In this document: piece by piece, positions 43,633 to 53,269 of the stretch
Position numbering within the stretch: the first letter of the stretch is position 1
Layout: every line of letters starts with the position of its first letter
Source of the DNA: Gaiellaceae bacterium
Lineage (GTDB): Bacteria; Actinomycetota; Thermoleophilia; Gaiellales; Gaiellaceae
Direction of reading: 5' to 3'
Assembly: GCA_030446625.1 (NCBI GenBank)
Contig: JAUJMY010000005.1
Location: 93,383-157,382, forward strand
Length of the DNA stretch: 64,000 bases
The notes under the pieces: model-generated
Databases searched by the model: none
What the model saw: only the letters and a program-made list of their open reading frames with translations
What the model was told of the DNA's origin: nothing
Program-made: the position numbers and the translations under genes

Positions 43633-44370
43633 GTGGCCGCGCTGGACGGCAAGACCGCGCTCGTGACCGGCGCGTCGAGCGGCATCGGCGCCGCGACGGT
43701 GCGCGCACTGCGGGAGGCCGGAGCGCGCGTCGGCGCGGGGGCGCGGCGGACCGAGCGGCTGGACGCCGACGTTACGGGCGAGCTCGACGTCACGAGCGCG
43801 GAGAGCTGCGCGTCGTTCGTCGCGCAGGCCGTCGACGCGCTCGGCGGCCTCGACATCCTCGTCAACGGGGCGGGGCTCGCGCTCGGCCGCGACCCGTTCA
43901 CGGAGAGCAGCGAGGAGGACGAGCGGGCGGTGCTGGAGACGAATGTGGACGGGCTGATTCGGATGACGCGGCTCTGCCTGCCGCACCTCCGCGACGGCGG
44001 GCACATCGTCAACCTCGGCTCGGTCGCCGGGCGCCAGGCGTACGCGAACGGCGCGCTCTACATCACGTCGAAGTTCGCCGTGCGCGGCTTCACGTACGCG
44101 CTGCGGGAGGACCTGCTGGGGCGGCCGATCCGGATCACGACCGTCGATCCGGGCTTGGTCGAGACCGAGTTCTCGCTCGTCCGCTTCCGCGGCGACGCGG
44201 AGAAGGCGCGCGGGGTCTACGAGGGCGTGGAGGCGATGCGGCCGGAGGACATCGCCGACTGCGTCCTGTTCGCGGTCACGCGGCCGCCGCACGTCAACGT
44301 CGACGAGATCGTCGTGAAGGCGCTTACGCAGTCGAGCGGCGGGCGCATCCTGCGCGCGGACGAGAGCTAG
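43633..44370 (+). CDS. SDR oxidoreductase (YdfG-like)
   Basis: A 245-residue classical SDR: 'TALVTGASSGIGAATVRAL', then 'DILVNGAG' in place of NNAG, Ser in 'IVNLGSVAGRQAYANG', and catalytic 'YITSKFAVRGFTYALREDL'. The 'RITTVDPGLVETEFSLVRF' segment is typical of NADP-dependent 3-hydroxy acid dehydrogenases such as YdfG. Its substrate is unproven. The start is GTG 43633. Its 3' end overlaps the convergent MBL-fold gene by four bases. Confidence 0.87.
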   Translation: MAALDGKTALVTGASSGIGAATVRALREAGARVGAGARRTERLDADVTGELDVTSAESCASFVAQAVDALGGLDILVNGAGLALGRDPFTESSEEDERAVLETNVDGLIRMTRLCLPHLRDGGHIVNLGSVAGRQAYANGALYITSKFAVRGFTYALREDLLGRPIRITTVDPGLVETEFSLVRFRGDAEKARGVYEGVEAMRPEDIADCVLFAVTRPPHVNVDEIVVKALTQSSGGRILRADES

Positions 44371-45224
44371 GCGGCGGCGCGCTTGTCGAAGTAGCGGCGC
44401 AGGCCGGCGTACGAGTCGACGAGGCTGATCGCCTGCTCGTACGCGGGCAGGTCCTCGCGGGTGGCGCCCAGTGCCTCGCGGCGTGCGGCAGTCACGAACT
44501 CCTGCTCCGAGGCGCCTCGCTCGACGCGCTCGGCCCACTCGTCGAGGCGCCGGCGCAGCTCGGCTAGATGGCGCTCGACGTCGTCGAAGACGCCGAAGTG
44601 GATCAGCGCGAGTCGCGCGGGGTCTCGCGCCTCGATCACGTCCAGCGAGCGGTGCCAGGCCGCGATGTCGATGTCCGGCGGGGGCGTCGGCGGCAGGACG
44701 AACTCGCTCGGGTGCACGCGGACGCCCGTCGCGTCGCCGCCGTACAGCGTGCCGTCCGCGTCGATGTACGAGACGTGGTGCGAGGCGTGCCCCGGGGTCG
44801 GGAAGCACTCGAGCCCGAGCACGCGCTCGCCGACGAGCTCGACGTTCGCCTCCGGCACGGGCGCGAGCTCGCCCCAAAGCCGGTCGAAGTCGTCGCCGTA
44901 GATCCGCCGCGCGCTCGCCTCCAGCCTCGCCGGATCGACGAGGTGCGGCGCGCCGACCGCCGAGACGTGCACGCGCAGCTCCGGATGCTCCCTCACGAGC
45001 GTCCCCGCCGCGCCCGCGTGGTCGAGGTGGATGTGCGTCAGGAGCAGGTGCCCGACGTCGGCGAGCGCGAGCCGGCGTTCGGACAGCCGCTGCTCGAGGG
45101 TCTCGAAGCAGCTGGCGGGTCCGCAGTCGAGGAGCGCGAGCCCGTCGTCCGTCTCGAGCAGGTAGACGCCGATCACGCGCTCCCTGCCCAGGTGGAGCAG
45201 GTCGAGCGGCTCGGGCGAGGTCAC
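44367..45224 (-). CDS. MBL-fold metallo-hydrolase
   Basis: 285 residues from GTG 45224. The metal-binding 'HLLLTHIHLDHAGAAGTL' (HxHxDH) lies at about 58-75, with further ligands in 'PTPGHASHHVSYI' and 'LYGGDATGV'. It is a glyoxalase II-like or lactonase-like hydrolase. The start overlaps the metB stop (GTGA), so it is the second gene of a metB operon. A role with sulfur metabolites is possible but only contextual. Confidence 0.87.
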   Translation of the reverse strand: MTSPEPLDLLHLGRERVIGVYLLETDDGLALLDCGPASCFETLEQRLSERRLALADVGHLLLTHIHLDHAGAAGTLVREHPELRVHVSAVGAPHLVDPARLEASARRIYGDDFDRLWGELAPVPEANVELVGERVLGLECFPTPGHASHHVSYIDADGTLYGGDATGVRVHPSEFVLPPTPPPDIDIAAWHRSLDVIEARDPARLALIHFGVFDDVERHLAELRRRLDEWAERVERGASEQEFVTAARREALGATREDLPAYEQAISLVDSYAGLRRYFDKRAAA

Positions 45225-46372
45225 GCGCCGGCTGCTGCGGCGGAGCGGACGAGCGCCGCTTCCAGATCCTCGATCAGGTCGCCCGCGGACTCGATCCCGA
45301 CGGACAGCCGAACGAGGTTCCGCGGCGCCGCGAAGGGCGCGTCCGCGGTCGACGCGTGGGTCATCCGCGCCGGATGCTCGATCAGGCTCTCGACGCCGCC
45401 GAGGCTCTCCGCGAGCTGCCAGAGCTTCGTCCGCGCCACGAGGCCGACGGCCTCCTCCTCGGAGGCGGCGAGGAAGGAGATCATGCCGCCGAAGTCGCGC
45501 ATCTGCCGGCGCGCGATCTCGTGGCCGGGATGGCTCTCGAGCCCCGGGTAGAGCACGCGCTCGACGGCGGGGTGCCGCTCGAGGAACTGTGCGACCTGGC
45601 GTGCGTTCTCGCAATGCTGGCGCATCCGCACGGCGAGCGTCTTCAGCCCGCGCAGGACGAGCCAGGAGTCGAACGGTCCCGGCACGGCGCCGAGCGACTT
45701 CTGGAGGAAGTAGAGGCGCTCCGCGACAGTCGGGTCGTTCGTCGCGGCAAAGCCGCCGACGACGTCCGAGTGCCCCGCGAGGTATTTCGTCGTCGAGTGC
45801 AGCGCGATGTCGGCGCCGAGCTCGAGCGGTCGCTGGAGGTACGGCGTCGCGAACGTGCTGTCGACGACGACGAGGGAGCCGACCGCGTGCGCCGCCTCCG
45901 CCGCGGCGCGGATGTCGATCACGTTCAGGAGCGGGTTCGTCGGCGTCTCGAGCCAGACGATCCGCGTGCGCTCGTCGATGTGCTGCGCGAGCTCGGCGTT
46001 GATCGTCTCGGCCGAGAGGTACGTGAACTCGTACCCCTTCGGCTGGTACACCTGCGAGAAGAGCCGGTAGACGCCGCCGTAGACGTCGTTCACCGAGACG
46101 ATCCGCTCGCCGGGGCTGACCAGGTGCATGACCGTCGTGACGGCCGCCATCCCCGAGGCGAAGGCGACGCCGTGCTCCGCGCCCTCGAGCGAGGCCAGGC
46201 AGAGCTGGAGCGCGGTGCGCGTCGGGTTCGCGACCCGCGAGTAGTCGTAGCCCTTGTGGACGCCGACCTCGTCCTGGACGTAGGTCGACGTCTGGTAGAT
46301 CGGGACGGTCACGGAGCCTGTCGCCGGGTCCGGGTCCTGCCCCTCGTGGATCGCGCGCGTCTCGAAGTCCAC
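45221..46372 (-). CDS. metB: Cystathionine gamma-synthase/gamma-lyase, PLP-dependent
   Basis: 383 residues from GTG 46372. It is a Cys/Met-metabolism PLP enzyme: '[28 protein letters not shown]', '[17 protein letters not shown]'-type PLP contact, lysine Schiff base in '[16 protein letters not shown]', and '[14 protein letters not shown]'. Synthase and lyase cannot be separated by sequence; the cystathionine beta-synthase gene nearby favours reverse transsulfuration (lyase). Its 5' end overlaps the YcaQ-like gene by 64 bases. Confidence 0.9.
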   Translation of the reverse strand: MDFETRAIHEGQDPDPATGSVTVPIYQTSTYVQDEVGVHKGYDYSRVANPTRTALQLCLASLEGAEHGVAFASGMAAVTTVMHLVSPGERIVSVNDVYGGVYRLFSQVYQPKGYEFTYLSAETINAELAQHIDERTRIVWLETPTNPLLNVIDIRAAAEAAHAVGSLVVVDSTFATPYLQRPLELGADIALHSTTKYLAGHSDVVGGFAATNDPTVAERLYFLQKSLGAVPGPFDSWLVLRGLKTLAVRMRQHCENARQVAQFLERHPAVERVLYPGLESHPGHEIARRQMRDFGGMISFLAASEEEAVGLVARTKLWQLAESLGGVESLIEHPARMTHASTADAPFAAPRNLVRLSVGIESAGDLIEDLEAALVRSAAAAGA

Positions 46373-47355
46373 CCCGAGATCGTATCGGCGCCGAGCCACG
46401 CGCCGAGGTCGTCGAGCGCCTCGCCGAGCCGCGCGGTGTCGCCCCACGCGCCGAGCAACTCGAGCGTGCGCGTCTTCCGGTCGAAGCGCGGCTCGGCCCG
46501 GCCGACGAGGCGGTCGCCGACGAGCAGGGGGAGGACGTAGTAGCCGTACTCGCGCTTCGCCTTCGGGACGTACATCTCGAGGCGGTAGCGGAAGCCGAAG
46601 AGCGCTTCCGTTCGCTCGCGGTCGTGGATCAGGCGGTCGAACGGCGAGAGGAGCGTGACGCGGTCCGGGATCGCACCGTCCGTCGCGTCGGAATGCGCGC
46701 GCCATTCGCCTCTCTCCTGCCAGACGCCGAGCGCGCGCCGGCGCTTTTCCGCGAGCAGCGGCTGCGCCTCGCGCCAGGCGATCTTCTCCGTCTCCGGGTA
46801 CCACCGCTCGGCGAGATCCCAGAGCCGCTGGCCGCTGCGCCGGCCGACGATCGCGACCTCGCCGCGAGAGCCGAGGACCTCGAGCATCAGCCCCATCTTC
46901 CGGCTGCCCCACCAGACGTGCGCCTCGCGTCGCATGCTCGCGTGGTCGGCGATCTCGCGCGAGAGGAGCGGCCCGCGCCGCTCGAGCTCACGCAGGACGT
47001 AGCGCCGGAAGGGCGCATTGGCCCGGAGGAACTCCAGCTGCGGGCGGTTCCGGTAGCGGTTGCGCCGCATTCGCGCGCGGAGCAGCGGCAGGTCCTCGAC
47101 CGGCCAGACGAATGCGTTCCACTCGAACAGCTTCCGCTCCTGCCAGAGCAGCCGCTCGAGCTCCGCCGGCGCGTACGCGCGGCCGAGCCGGCTCCAGAGG
47201 ACGAGGTGCTGGGGCGGCGCGACGGTCGCGATCGGGTCGAGCTGGAGGAACCCGAGCCTGCGGACGCTGCCGAGGACGTCGCGCGCCGAGCCGTCGAGGA
47301 GCTGCGCGCGCACGGCGATCCGACGTGCCGCCTCGACGCTGACGGGAACGGACAC
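46309..47355 (-). CDS. YcaQ-like winged-helix DNA glycosylase family protein
   Basis: 348 residues. It matches the HTH_42/YcaQ family: the N-terminal '[28 protein letters not shown]' holds the QxD-type motif used by interstrand-crosslink glycosylases, and '[30 protein letters not shown]' is the family's C-terminal core. Members unhook alkylated or crosslinked bases (E. coli YcaQ, Streptomyces AlkZ). The last 20 residues are Arg/Thr-rich and overlap the metB start, so the true end may be less conserved. It is divergent from the diadenylate-cyclase-like gene. Confidence 0.85.
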   Translation of the reverse strand: MSVPVSVEAARRIAVRAQLLDGSARDVLGSVRRLGFLQLDPIATVAPPQHLVLWSRLGRAYAPAELERLLWQERKLFEWNAFVWPVEDLPLLRARMRRNRYRNRPQLEFLRANAPFRRYVLRELERRGPLLSREIADHASMRREAHVWWGSRKMGLMLEVLGSRGEVAIVGRRSGQRLWDLAERWYPETEKIAWREAQPLLAEKRRRALGVWQERGEWRAHSDATDGAIPDRVTLLSPFDRLIHDRERTEALFGFRYRLEMYVPKAKREYGYYVLPLLVGDRLVGRAEPRFDRKTRTLELLGAWGDTARLGEALDDLGAWLGADTISGWTSRRARSTRGRTRTRRQAP

Positions 47356-47511
47356 GGCGGGTGCCTATCACACCGCCCGCCAAACTGCCCCCAGGGGACC
47401 CCCGGATCCCCTACAGGCAGCGTATCGAGGTGCGGCGCAGGTGTCCGTGCCGGCTTCGTGCCGAGATTGCAACGCGGAATAGCGTCGGCGGCCGCCACGT
47501 TCTCCCGGTAG

Positions 47512-48135
47512 ATGAGCGCCGACCCGCGCCAGGACTACCTCGACTCGATCTTCGGCAACGTCTGCCGCAGCGCGCGCTGTGAGGACTTCCGCCGGCGCAC
47601 GCTCGAGGAGGTGCTGCAGCTCGGCGTCGAGATCGCGCGCGAAGGCCGCGAGGGCCGCAAGATCGGGACGCTCCTCGTCGTCGGCGACATCGAGGAGACC
47701 CTTCGCCGCTCGCGCCCGCTCCTGCTCGACCCGCTCTACGGCCATCCGCGCGAGCTGCTGCACGTCGCGAGGCCGGACTTCCGCGAGACGGTCAAGGAGC
47801 TCGCGCAGCTCGACGGCGCGTTCCTCGTGGACGACGACGGGACGTTCGCCGCGGCCGCGCGCTACGTCGAGGTCGACGTCGGCTCGCCCGCGTACTTCAT
47901 GGCGGGGCTCGGCACGCGCCATGCCGCCGCGGCGTCGATCAGCGCGACCACGCGGGCCATCGCGATCGTCGTCTCGCAGAGCTCGATCGTGCGCGTCTTC
48001 GCGGGCGGCGAGGTCCGCGCCGAGATCATCCCGGAGCTCTTCCTGATGTCGCGCGAGCAGCTCTTCACGCCGGACGCGGCCGTCCGGCAGCTGCCCGAGG
48101 CCGGCATCACCGTGGCCGTGCCCGGGTCGGCCTAG
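47512..48135 (+). CDS. Stand-alone DisA_N (diadenylate cyclase-like) protein
   Basis: A 207-residue cytosolic protein consisting of one DAC domain. It has 'IGTLLVVGDIEETLRRSRPL' at the start, the catalytic-site 'LDGAFLVDDDGTFAAAARYV' (DGA motif) and 'GLGTRHAAAASISATTRAIAIVVS'. The second motif of true c-di-AMP synthases is RHR; here it reads RHA. It lacks the DisA helix-hairpin-helix domains and membrane helices. It may make c-di-AMP, as archaeal-type single-domain cyclases do, or be a degenerate relative. Gene order: divergent from ycaQ-like, convergent with cbs. Confidence 0.8.
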   Translation: MSADPRQDYLDSIFGNVCRSARCEDFRRRTLEEVLQLGVEIAREGREGRKIGTLLVVGDIEETLRRSRPLLLDPLYGHPRELLHVARPDFRETVKELAQLDGAFLVDDDGTFAAAARYVEVDVGSPAYFMAGLGTRHAAAASISATTRAIAIVVSQSSIVRVFAGGEVRAEIIPELFLMSREQLFTPDAAVRQLPEAGITVAVPGSA

Positions 48136-49548
48136 CTACGCGGTGCCTACGGAGCGCGCACGGTTGTGCGCGAGGAACTCGAGCAGGTCGGATCGCGTCA
48201 GCACACCGACCGGCCGCCCCTCACGCGCGACCACGACGGCGTTCGTCCGGCCGGTGAGGGTCGCGAACACCTCGTCCACGGACTGATCCGCGTCGACCGT
48301 CGCGAGCGGAGGCTGCATGGCGGCCACGATGTCCTCGTGGAGCGCGTCCGGATTCTTGAAGACGCGGTCGAGCAGGTCGCGATCCTGGAGCGAGCCGATC
48401 ACGTCGGCGAGTGAGCCGACGTCGCCGTCGCGGACGACCGGGAGCTGCGAGATCGAGTAGCGCTGCATCACGTCGATCGCCTCGCCGACCTTCTGGTGCG
48501 ACGAGATCGTGACGAGGGCGGGCACGTCCGCCTCCTCGCGGCCCTTCGAGCGCAGGAGCTCGTCGACGGTCGGCACGGGCACGCGCCGCTCGACGAACCC
48601 GTGCTCGAGCATCCAGTTGTCGTCGTAGAACTTCGAGAGGTACGAGCGGCCGCTGTCGGGGATCATCGTCAGGATCGTCGCCTCGGGCCCGAAGCGCTGC
48701 GCGACGTGGAGCGCGCCCCACACGGCGGTGCCGCCCGAGCCGCCGACGAGGAGCCCCTCCGCGCGGGCGAGCCGGCGCGCGGTGAGGAACGAGTCGCGAT
48801 CCGAGACGCGCACCCACTCGTCGACGACGTCCGGATCCATCGTCCGCGGCCACGTGTCCTTGCCGATTCCTTCCACGAGGTACGGATGGACGCCGTCCTC
48901 GCCCGCGGTGTAGACGGAGCCTTCGGGATCGACGCCGACGATCAGCGTCTCCGGCTTTCGCTCCTTCCAGTAGCGGCCGACGCCCGAGATCGTCCCGCCG
49001 GTCCCAACGGAGATGATGATCGCGTCGAGGTCGCCCCCCGTCTGCTCCCAGAGCTCCGGCCCCGTCAGGTCGTAGTGCACCTGCGGGTTCGCCATGTTCG
49101 AGTACTGGTCGGGCTTGAACCCGCCGGGGATCTCCTCGGCGAGCCGGTCGGAGACGGAGTAGTAGCTCTCGGGCGAGTCGTGCTCGACGGCGGTGGGGCA
49201 GATCACGACCTCGGCGCCGTACGCGCGCAGCATCGCGATCTTCTCCTGGCTCATCTTGTCGGGCATCACGAAGATGCAGCGGTAGCCCTTCAGCGCGGCG
49301 GCGATCGCGAGCCCGACGCCGGTGTTGCCCGACGTCGGCTCCACGATCGTCCCGCCGGGCTTCAGCTTCCCGTCGCGCTCCGCCGCCTCGATCAGCGCGA
49401 GCCCGATGCGGTCCTTGACGGAGCCGCCCGGGTTGAGGTACTCGAGCTTCGCGAGCAGCCTCGGCGGGACCGAGCTCGCGAGCTTCTGGAGCCGGACGAT
49501 CGGCGTCGCGCCCACGAGGTCGAGCACCGTCGGGAACTCGCGCGCCAT
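48136..49548 (-). CDS. cbs: Cystathionine beta-synthase
   Basis: 470 residues from ATG 49548 (a GTG six codons upstream is an alternative). The PLP domain has 'NPGGSVKDRIGLALIE' with the Schiff-base Lys, 'EPTSGNTGVGLAIAAALKGY' and 'ISVGTGGTISGVGRYWKE'. The C-terminus has two CBS motifs ('MQRYSISQLPVV', 'AVVVAREGRPVGVLTRSDLLEFL') that may bind SAM or adenosine nucleotides. It condenses serine and homocysteine to cystathionine. With the metB-like gene it forms a reverse transsulfuration route to cysteine. Confidence 0.93.
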   Translation of the reverse strand: MAREFPTVLDLVGATPIVRLQKLASSVPPRLLAKLEYLNPGGSVKDRIGLALIEAAERDGKLKPGGTIVEPTSGNTGVGLAIAAALKGYRCIFVMPDKMSQEKIAMLRAYGAEVVICPTAVEHDSPESYYSVSDRLAEEIPGGFKPDQYSNMANPQVHYDLTGPELWEQTGGDLDAIIISVGTGGTISGVGRYWKERKPETLIVGVDPEGSVYTAGEDGVHPYLVEGIGKDTWPRTMDPDVVDEWVRVSDRDSFLTARRLARAEGLLVGGSGGTAVWGALHVAQRFGPEATILTMIPDSGRSYLSKFYDDNWMLEHGFVERRVPVPTVDELLRSKGREEADVPALVTISSHQKVGEAIDVMQRYSISQLPVVRDGDVGSLADVIGSLQDRDLLDRVFKNPDALHEDIVAAMQPPLATVDADQSVDEVFATLTGRTNAVVVAREGRPVGVLTRSDLLEFLAHNRARSVGTA

Positions 49549-49654
49549 CGACCAAGCGTACTTCACGCGCTCTTTGCGGGAACCTCGTCGCCGGCTACCC
49601 CGTTGGAGGGATCACACCCGAGCATGGGAGGCGTAGACTCGCGCCTCGCGCGGG

Positions 49655-49924
49655 GTGGCGACTGCGGCGGGCGCGCACCTCCTCACCGTGTGTTTTTCCA
49701 CAGTTTCCACAGAACGGCGGCGCGCGTTGGATGCGGCAGATTCGGCTTCAGAAGGGCGATCGGAGCGTCCTCCGCCCGGTCTGCCTGGGCATTTCCTCTC
49801 CGACCAGCTGCGCTCGGACACGGCGCGGTTCCTCGAGGACGTGAAGCGCCTGGTCGAGCGGCGCCGCTCCGTCGAGCTCGGTCGGCGAGAACCCGGCGCG
49901 CGCCGCCTGCCGCCGCCTGCGTAG
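49655..49924 (+). CDS. Small hypothetical protein
   Basis: An 89-residue frame between the cbs promoter region and purH. The second half ('FLSDQLRSDTARFLEDVKRLVERRR') is a plausible amphipathic helix, while the first half has no family look and may be leader DNA, since it covers two DnaA-box-like sequences. A later TTG start (about 49727) would keep only the helical part. I do not recognise it. Confidence is low. Confidence 0.35.
   Translation: MATAAGAHLLTVCFSTVSTERRRALDAADSASEGRSERPPPGLPGHFLSDQLRSDTARFLEDVKRLVERRRSVELGRREPGARRLPPPA
49690..49712 (+). promoter_or_regulatory. Tandem DnaA-box-like sequences
   Basis: GTGTTTTTCCACAGTTTCCACAG contains TTTTCCACA, which fits the DnaA box TTWTNCACA, directly followed by the near-match GTTTCCACA. 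They lie in a region between divergent cbs and the purH 3' end. Two tandem boxes can be a DnaA-controlled promoter or chance; no AT-rich unwinding element or further boxes are seen. Confidence 0.35.
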
Positions 49925-49930
49925 CCCGCG

Positions 49931-51463
49931 CTAGTGCCGGAAGTGGCGGCGGTGCGTCAGCACCATCGCCGCGCCCGCCGCGGCGACCGCGGCCGTCACC
50001 TCGTCGTCGCGCTTCGAGCCGCCCGGCTGGATCAGCGCCGTGATGCCGGCCCCCAGCGCTAGCTGAGGCCCGTCGGGGAACGGGAACAGGGCGTCGGACG
50101 CGAGCACCGCGCCGGTGACGTCGTGGCCGTGCTCGCGCGCCTTGTCGATCGCGAGCCGCACAGCGTCGACGCGGCTCATCTGACCCGCGCCGATCCCGAC
50201 GGTCATCAGCGCGCTCGCGAGCACGATCGCGTTCGAGCCGACGTGCTTGCACACTCTCCACGCGAAGAGCAGGTCACCCCAGGTCGGTTCGGCCACCGAT
50301 CCGCAAACAATCTCCATCGCCTCCCGGTCCTCCACGTCCCAGTCGCGGTCCTGCACGAGCAAGCCGCCGAGCACGCGTTTGTAGTCCTTCTCGCCGGGCT
50401 GGAATCGGCGGCGCTCCTGGTCGAGCAGGATCCGCGGGTTCGGCTTCCGTGTCAGCGCGTCAAGTGCCCCATCTTCGTAGCCGGGCGCCAGGAGCACGTC
50501 GACGAATCGCTCGGCGAGATTCTCCCCGAGCACCTTCGTGACCGGGCGGTTGACGACGCAGACCATCCCGAAAGCGGAGAGCGGATCAGATGCGAGCGCC
50601 TTGTCGTACGCGTCGTCGATGTCCGCGCCGACGGCAACCCCGCACGGGTTCGCGTGCTTGACGATCACGCACGTCGGGAGCGTGAACTCACGGACGAGCA
50701 ACCGTGCGGCGTTCATGTCGTAGAGGTTGATCAACGACAACTCGCGCCCGTGAAGCTGTTCGACCCGCGACAGGAGGTGCCGGCGCGATCCCGCCTCGCG
50801 GTAGTACGCCGCGCGCTGGTGCGGGTTCTCGCCGTACGCGAGGTCCTGCACCTTGCAGAACGACAGCGTCAAGAGCTCCGGAAACGTCCCTGTCTCGGAG
50901 AACCAGCGCGCGATCGCGGCCTCGTACGCGGCCGTCGTCGCGAACGCCTCGGCAGCGAGCTGCCTCCGCGTCTCGAGGTCGAGCTCGCCGCGCTCGCGCA
51001 GCTCCGCCAGCACCCCCGCGTACTGCGTAGGCCGCGAGACCGGCGCGACGTGCGCGAAGTTCTTCGCCGCGCCGCGCAGCATCGACGGCCCGCCGACGTC
51101 GATCATCTCCACCGCGTCCTCCTCGCTGACGCCGTGTGCGGCGACGACGGCCTCGAACGGGTACAGGTTGACGCAGACGAGGTCGAACGGGCGGATGTCG
51201 CGCTCCGCGAGCGCTGCGACGTCGCGTGGGTCGTCGCGACGCGCGAGGATCGCGGCGTGGATGCGCGGGTGCAGCGTCTTCACGCGCCCGCCGAGCAGCT
51301 CGGGCACCTCCGTCAGCTCCTCCACGCGCTCGACGGACATCCCGAGATCCGCTATGTAGGCCGCGGTACCGCCGCTCGCGACGAGCTCGAAGCCGAGGTC
51401 GGCGAGGCCGCGCGCGAACTCGTCGAGGCCGCTCTTGTCGTAGACGGAGATCAGCGCTCGCAC
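49931..51463 (-). CDS. purH: Bifunctional AICAR transformylase / IMP cyclohydrolase
   Basis: 510 residues. The N-terminal IMP cyclohydrolase has '[18 protein letters not shown]', '[13 protein letters not shown]' and '[16 protein letters not shown]'. The C-terminal AICAR transformylase has '[15 protein letters not shown]', the catalytic Lys/His in '[14 protein letters not shown]', and '[15 protein letters not shown]'. It performs the last two steps of IMP synthesis. It overlaps purN by 13 bases as the third gene of purM-purN-purH. Confidence 0.97.
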   Translation of the reverse strand: MRALISVYDKSGLDEFARGLADLGFELVASGGTAAYIADLGMSVERVEELTEVPELLGGRVKTLHPRIHAAILARRDDPRDVAALAERDIRPFDLVCVNLYPFEAVVAAHGVSEEDAVEMIDVGGPSMLRGAAKNFAHVAPVSRPTQYAGVLAELRERGELDLETRRQLAAEAFATTAAYEAAIARWFSETGTFPELLTLSFCKVQDLAYGENPHQRAAYYREAGSRRHLLSRVEQLHGRELSLINLYDMNAARLLVREFTLPTCVIVKHANPCGVAVGADIDDAYDKALASDPLSAFGMVCVVNRPVTKVLGENLAERFVDVLLAPGYEDGALDALTRKPNPRILLDQERRRFQPGEKDYKRVLGGLLVQDRDWDVEDREAMEIVCGSVAEPTWGDLLFAWRVCKHVGSNAIVLASALMTVGIGAGQMSRVDAVRLAIDKAREHGHDVTGAVLASDALFPFPDGPQLALGAGITALIQPGGSKRDDEVTAAVAAAGAAMVLTHRRHFRH

Positions 51464-51993
51464 AGCATCCTCACGGCGCGCGGGAGAAGCCGGTGCTCGA
51501 CCGCCTGGACGCGTGCGCGCAGCGTCTCGACGGTGTCGCCCGGGCGGACGGGGATGCGCTCCGCGAGGATGACCGCGCCGGTGTCGACGCCTTCGTCGAC
51601 GTAGTGGACGGTCGCGGCGGTCTCGCGCACCCCGGCGGCGAGCACGTCCTCGATCGGGCGCGCGCCCGGGAAGTCCGGCAGCGGCGCGGAGTGCGTGTTG
51701 ACGATCCGCCCGGCGAAGCGCTCGAGGAAGGGCGTGCGCAGGAGGTGCATGAAGCCGGCGCAGACGACGAGCCGGACGCCGCGGCTCTCGAGCCAGTCGG
51801 CCATCGCGGCGTCGCGCTCCTCGCGCGTCTCGTACTCGGCGGCGTCGAAGACGGCGGTCGCGATTCCGGCCGTACGGGCGCGCTGGAGCGCGCGCACGCC
51901 GGGCTTGTTCGAGGCGACGGCGACGATCGGCAGGCCGTCGTCGATCAGCGCCTGCAGGTTCGTGCCCTCGCCCGAGACGAGGACGCCGATCAC
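51451..51993 (-). CDS. purN: Phosphoribosylglycinamide formyltransferase
   Basis: 180 residues, slightly short for the family. It has 'VLVSGEGTNLQALID' at the start, 'CAGFMHLLRTPFLERF' and the catalytic 'IVNTHSAPLPDFPGA' with Asn and His, then 'TVHYVDEGVDTGAVI' with the catalytic Asp. It transfers formyl from 10-formyl-THF to GAR. The start overlaps the purM stop by four bases. Confidence 0.95.
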   Translation of the reverse strand: MIGVLVSGEGTNLQALIDDGLPIVAVASNKPGVRALQRARTAGIATAVFDAAEYETREERDAAMADWLESRGVRLVVCAGFMHLLRTPFLERFAGRIVNTHSAPLPDFPGARPIEDVLAAGVRETAATVHYVDEGVDTGAVILAERIPVRPGDTVETLRARVQAVEHRLLPRAVRMLCER

Positions 51994-52898
51994 GCGCGGA
52001 CGATCCTCCCGATCACGAACTCGTCGGCCGGCTCGGGTACCACCGCGCAGTAGCCGATCCCGAGGTTGAAGACGCGCCGCAGCTCGTCTTCCTCGACGTG
52101 CTCCGCGAGCCAGCGGAAGACCGGTGGCCGCGGCCAGGCGTCCCAGTCGATCTCCGCGCGCACGCCCTCGGGCAGGACGCGCGAGAGGTTACCGAGGATG
52201 CCGCCTTGAGTGACGTGCGCGAGACCGCGCACCTCAGCCCGCGAGCGCAGGGCGCGCACGTCGTCGAGGTAGAGCCGCGTCGGCGCGAGCAGGTCCTCGC
52301 CGTCGTAGTCGTCCTGCTCGAGGACGCGCCGGACGAGCGTGAAGCCGTTGGCGTGCACGCCCGCGGACGGGAACCCGACGACGGCGTCGCCGGCCTGGAC
52401 GCGCGAGCCGTCGATCAGCTCCTCGCGGTCGACGACCCCGACGCAGGTGCCGGCGAAGTCGAGCTCCTCGTCGCGGTAGATCCCCGGGAGCTCCGCCGTC
52501 TCGCCGCCGATCAGCGCGCAACCCGCGGCGCGGCAGATCTCGGCGGCGCCCTCGACGAGCTCCGCGACCTGCTCGAGCTCGATCCGATTCGCGGCGACGT
52601 AGTCGAGCAGGAAGAGCGGCTGCGCGCCGCTCGTCAGGACGTCGTTGATGCAGTGCGCGGCGAGGTCGGCGCCGCAGTCGCGCAGGCGTCCGCGCTCCCG
52701 CGCGAGCACGAGCTTCGTCCCGACGGAGTCGGTCGAGGCGGCGAGCAAACGCCGCTTGTCGAGCGGGTAGAGCCCGGCGAACGCGCCGAAGCCGGAGGCG
52801 CCGGTCGACTCCACCGCGGCGCGCAACCGCTCGACGACCGCCTCGCCGGTCGCGAGCGAGACGCCGGCGGCCTCGTACGTCGCGCCTTCGCCGGTCAC
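51990..52898 (-). CDS. purM: Phosphoribosylformylglycinamidine cyclo-ligase (AIR synthase)
   Basis: 302 residues. It has 'TDSVGTKLVLARERGR' (ATP/phosphate site), 'DLAAHCINDVLTSGAQPLFLLDY', 'GGETAELPGIY' and 'THVTQGGILGNLSRVLP'-type motifs (here AHVTQGG). It is rather short at the N-terminus compared with E. coli PurM. It converts FGAM to AIR. It is the first gene of the purM-purN-purH operon; the promoter should lie in 52899-53000. Confidence 0.95.
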   Translation of the reverse strand: MTGEGATYEAAGVSLATGEAVVERLRAAVESTGASGFGAFAGLYPLDKRRLLAASTDSVGTKLVLARERGRLRDCGADLAAHCINDVLTSGAQPLFLLDYVAANRIELEQVAELVEGAAEICRAAGCALIGGETAELPGIYRDEELDFAGTCVGVVDREELIDGSRVQAGDAVVGFPSAGVHANGFTLVRRVLEQDDYDGEDLLAPTRLYLDDVRALRSRAEVRGLAHVTQGGILGNLSRVLPEGVRAEIDWDAWPRPPVFRWLAEHVEEDELRRVFNLGIGYCAVVPEPADEFVIGRIVRA

Positions 52899-53269
52899 GC
52901 CGCCGAGTCTACGAGGTGCGGCGGTCGGGCGAGCACCTCGCCGGCTGCCGTGGAAAACGCCCTACGCGAAGACCTCCGCCTGCAGCTCCGGACGCCCATG
53001 CGCCCCCGCAGCGTCCAGCCACTCCGGCGCTGCGTGCAGTTCGAAGGGGCTGCCCTACGACGGTTCACGGCGCCGCGCTCCAGCTCCGTCAGGCGGAGCT
53101 TGAAGCCGACGCGATCGAGCTCGTCCCATGGGACGCCCGCCTCGTGCGACGTGTCTCGCCGCCGATCCGGCCGTACCGCGCTACGAGGTCGAACCCGAGC
53201 TTTCCCGACGTACCTGCCTCTCGACGCGCCGGACCCTGTTCGTGACGAGGTGGTCGTGGAAGACCCGCA
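52899..53269. other. Intergenic stretch without recognisable gene
   Basis: About 370 bases upstream of purM and downstream of the GDYXXLXY gene. Short open frames exist on both strands, but none shows a domain, signal peptide or membrane helix that I recognise. It may hold decayed coding sequence and the purM promoter. Confidence 0.5.
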
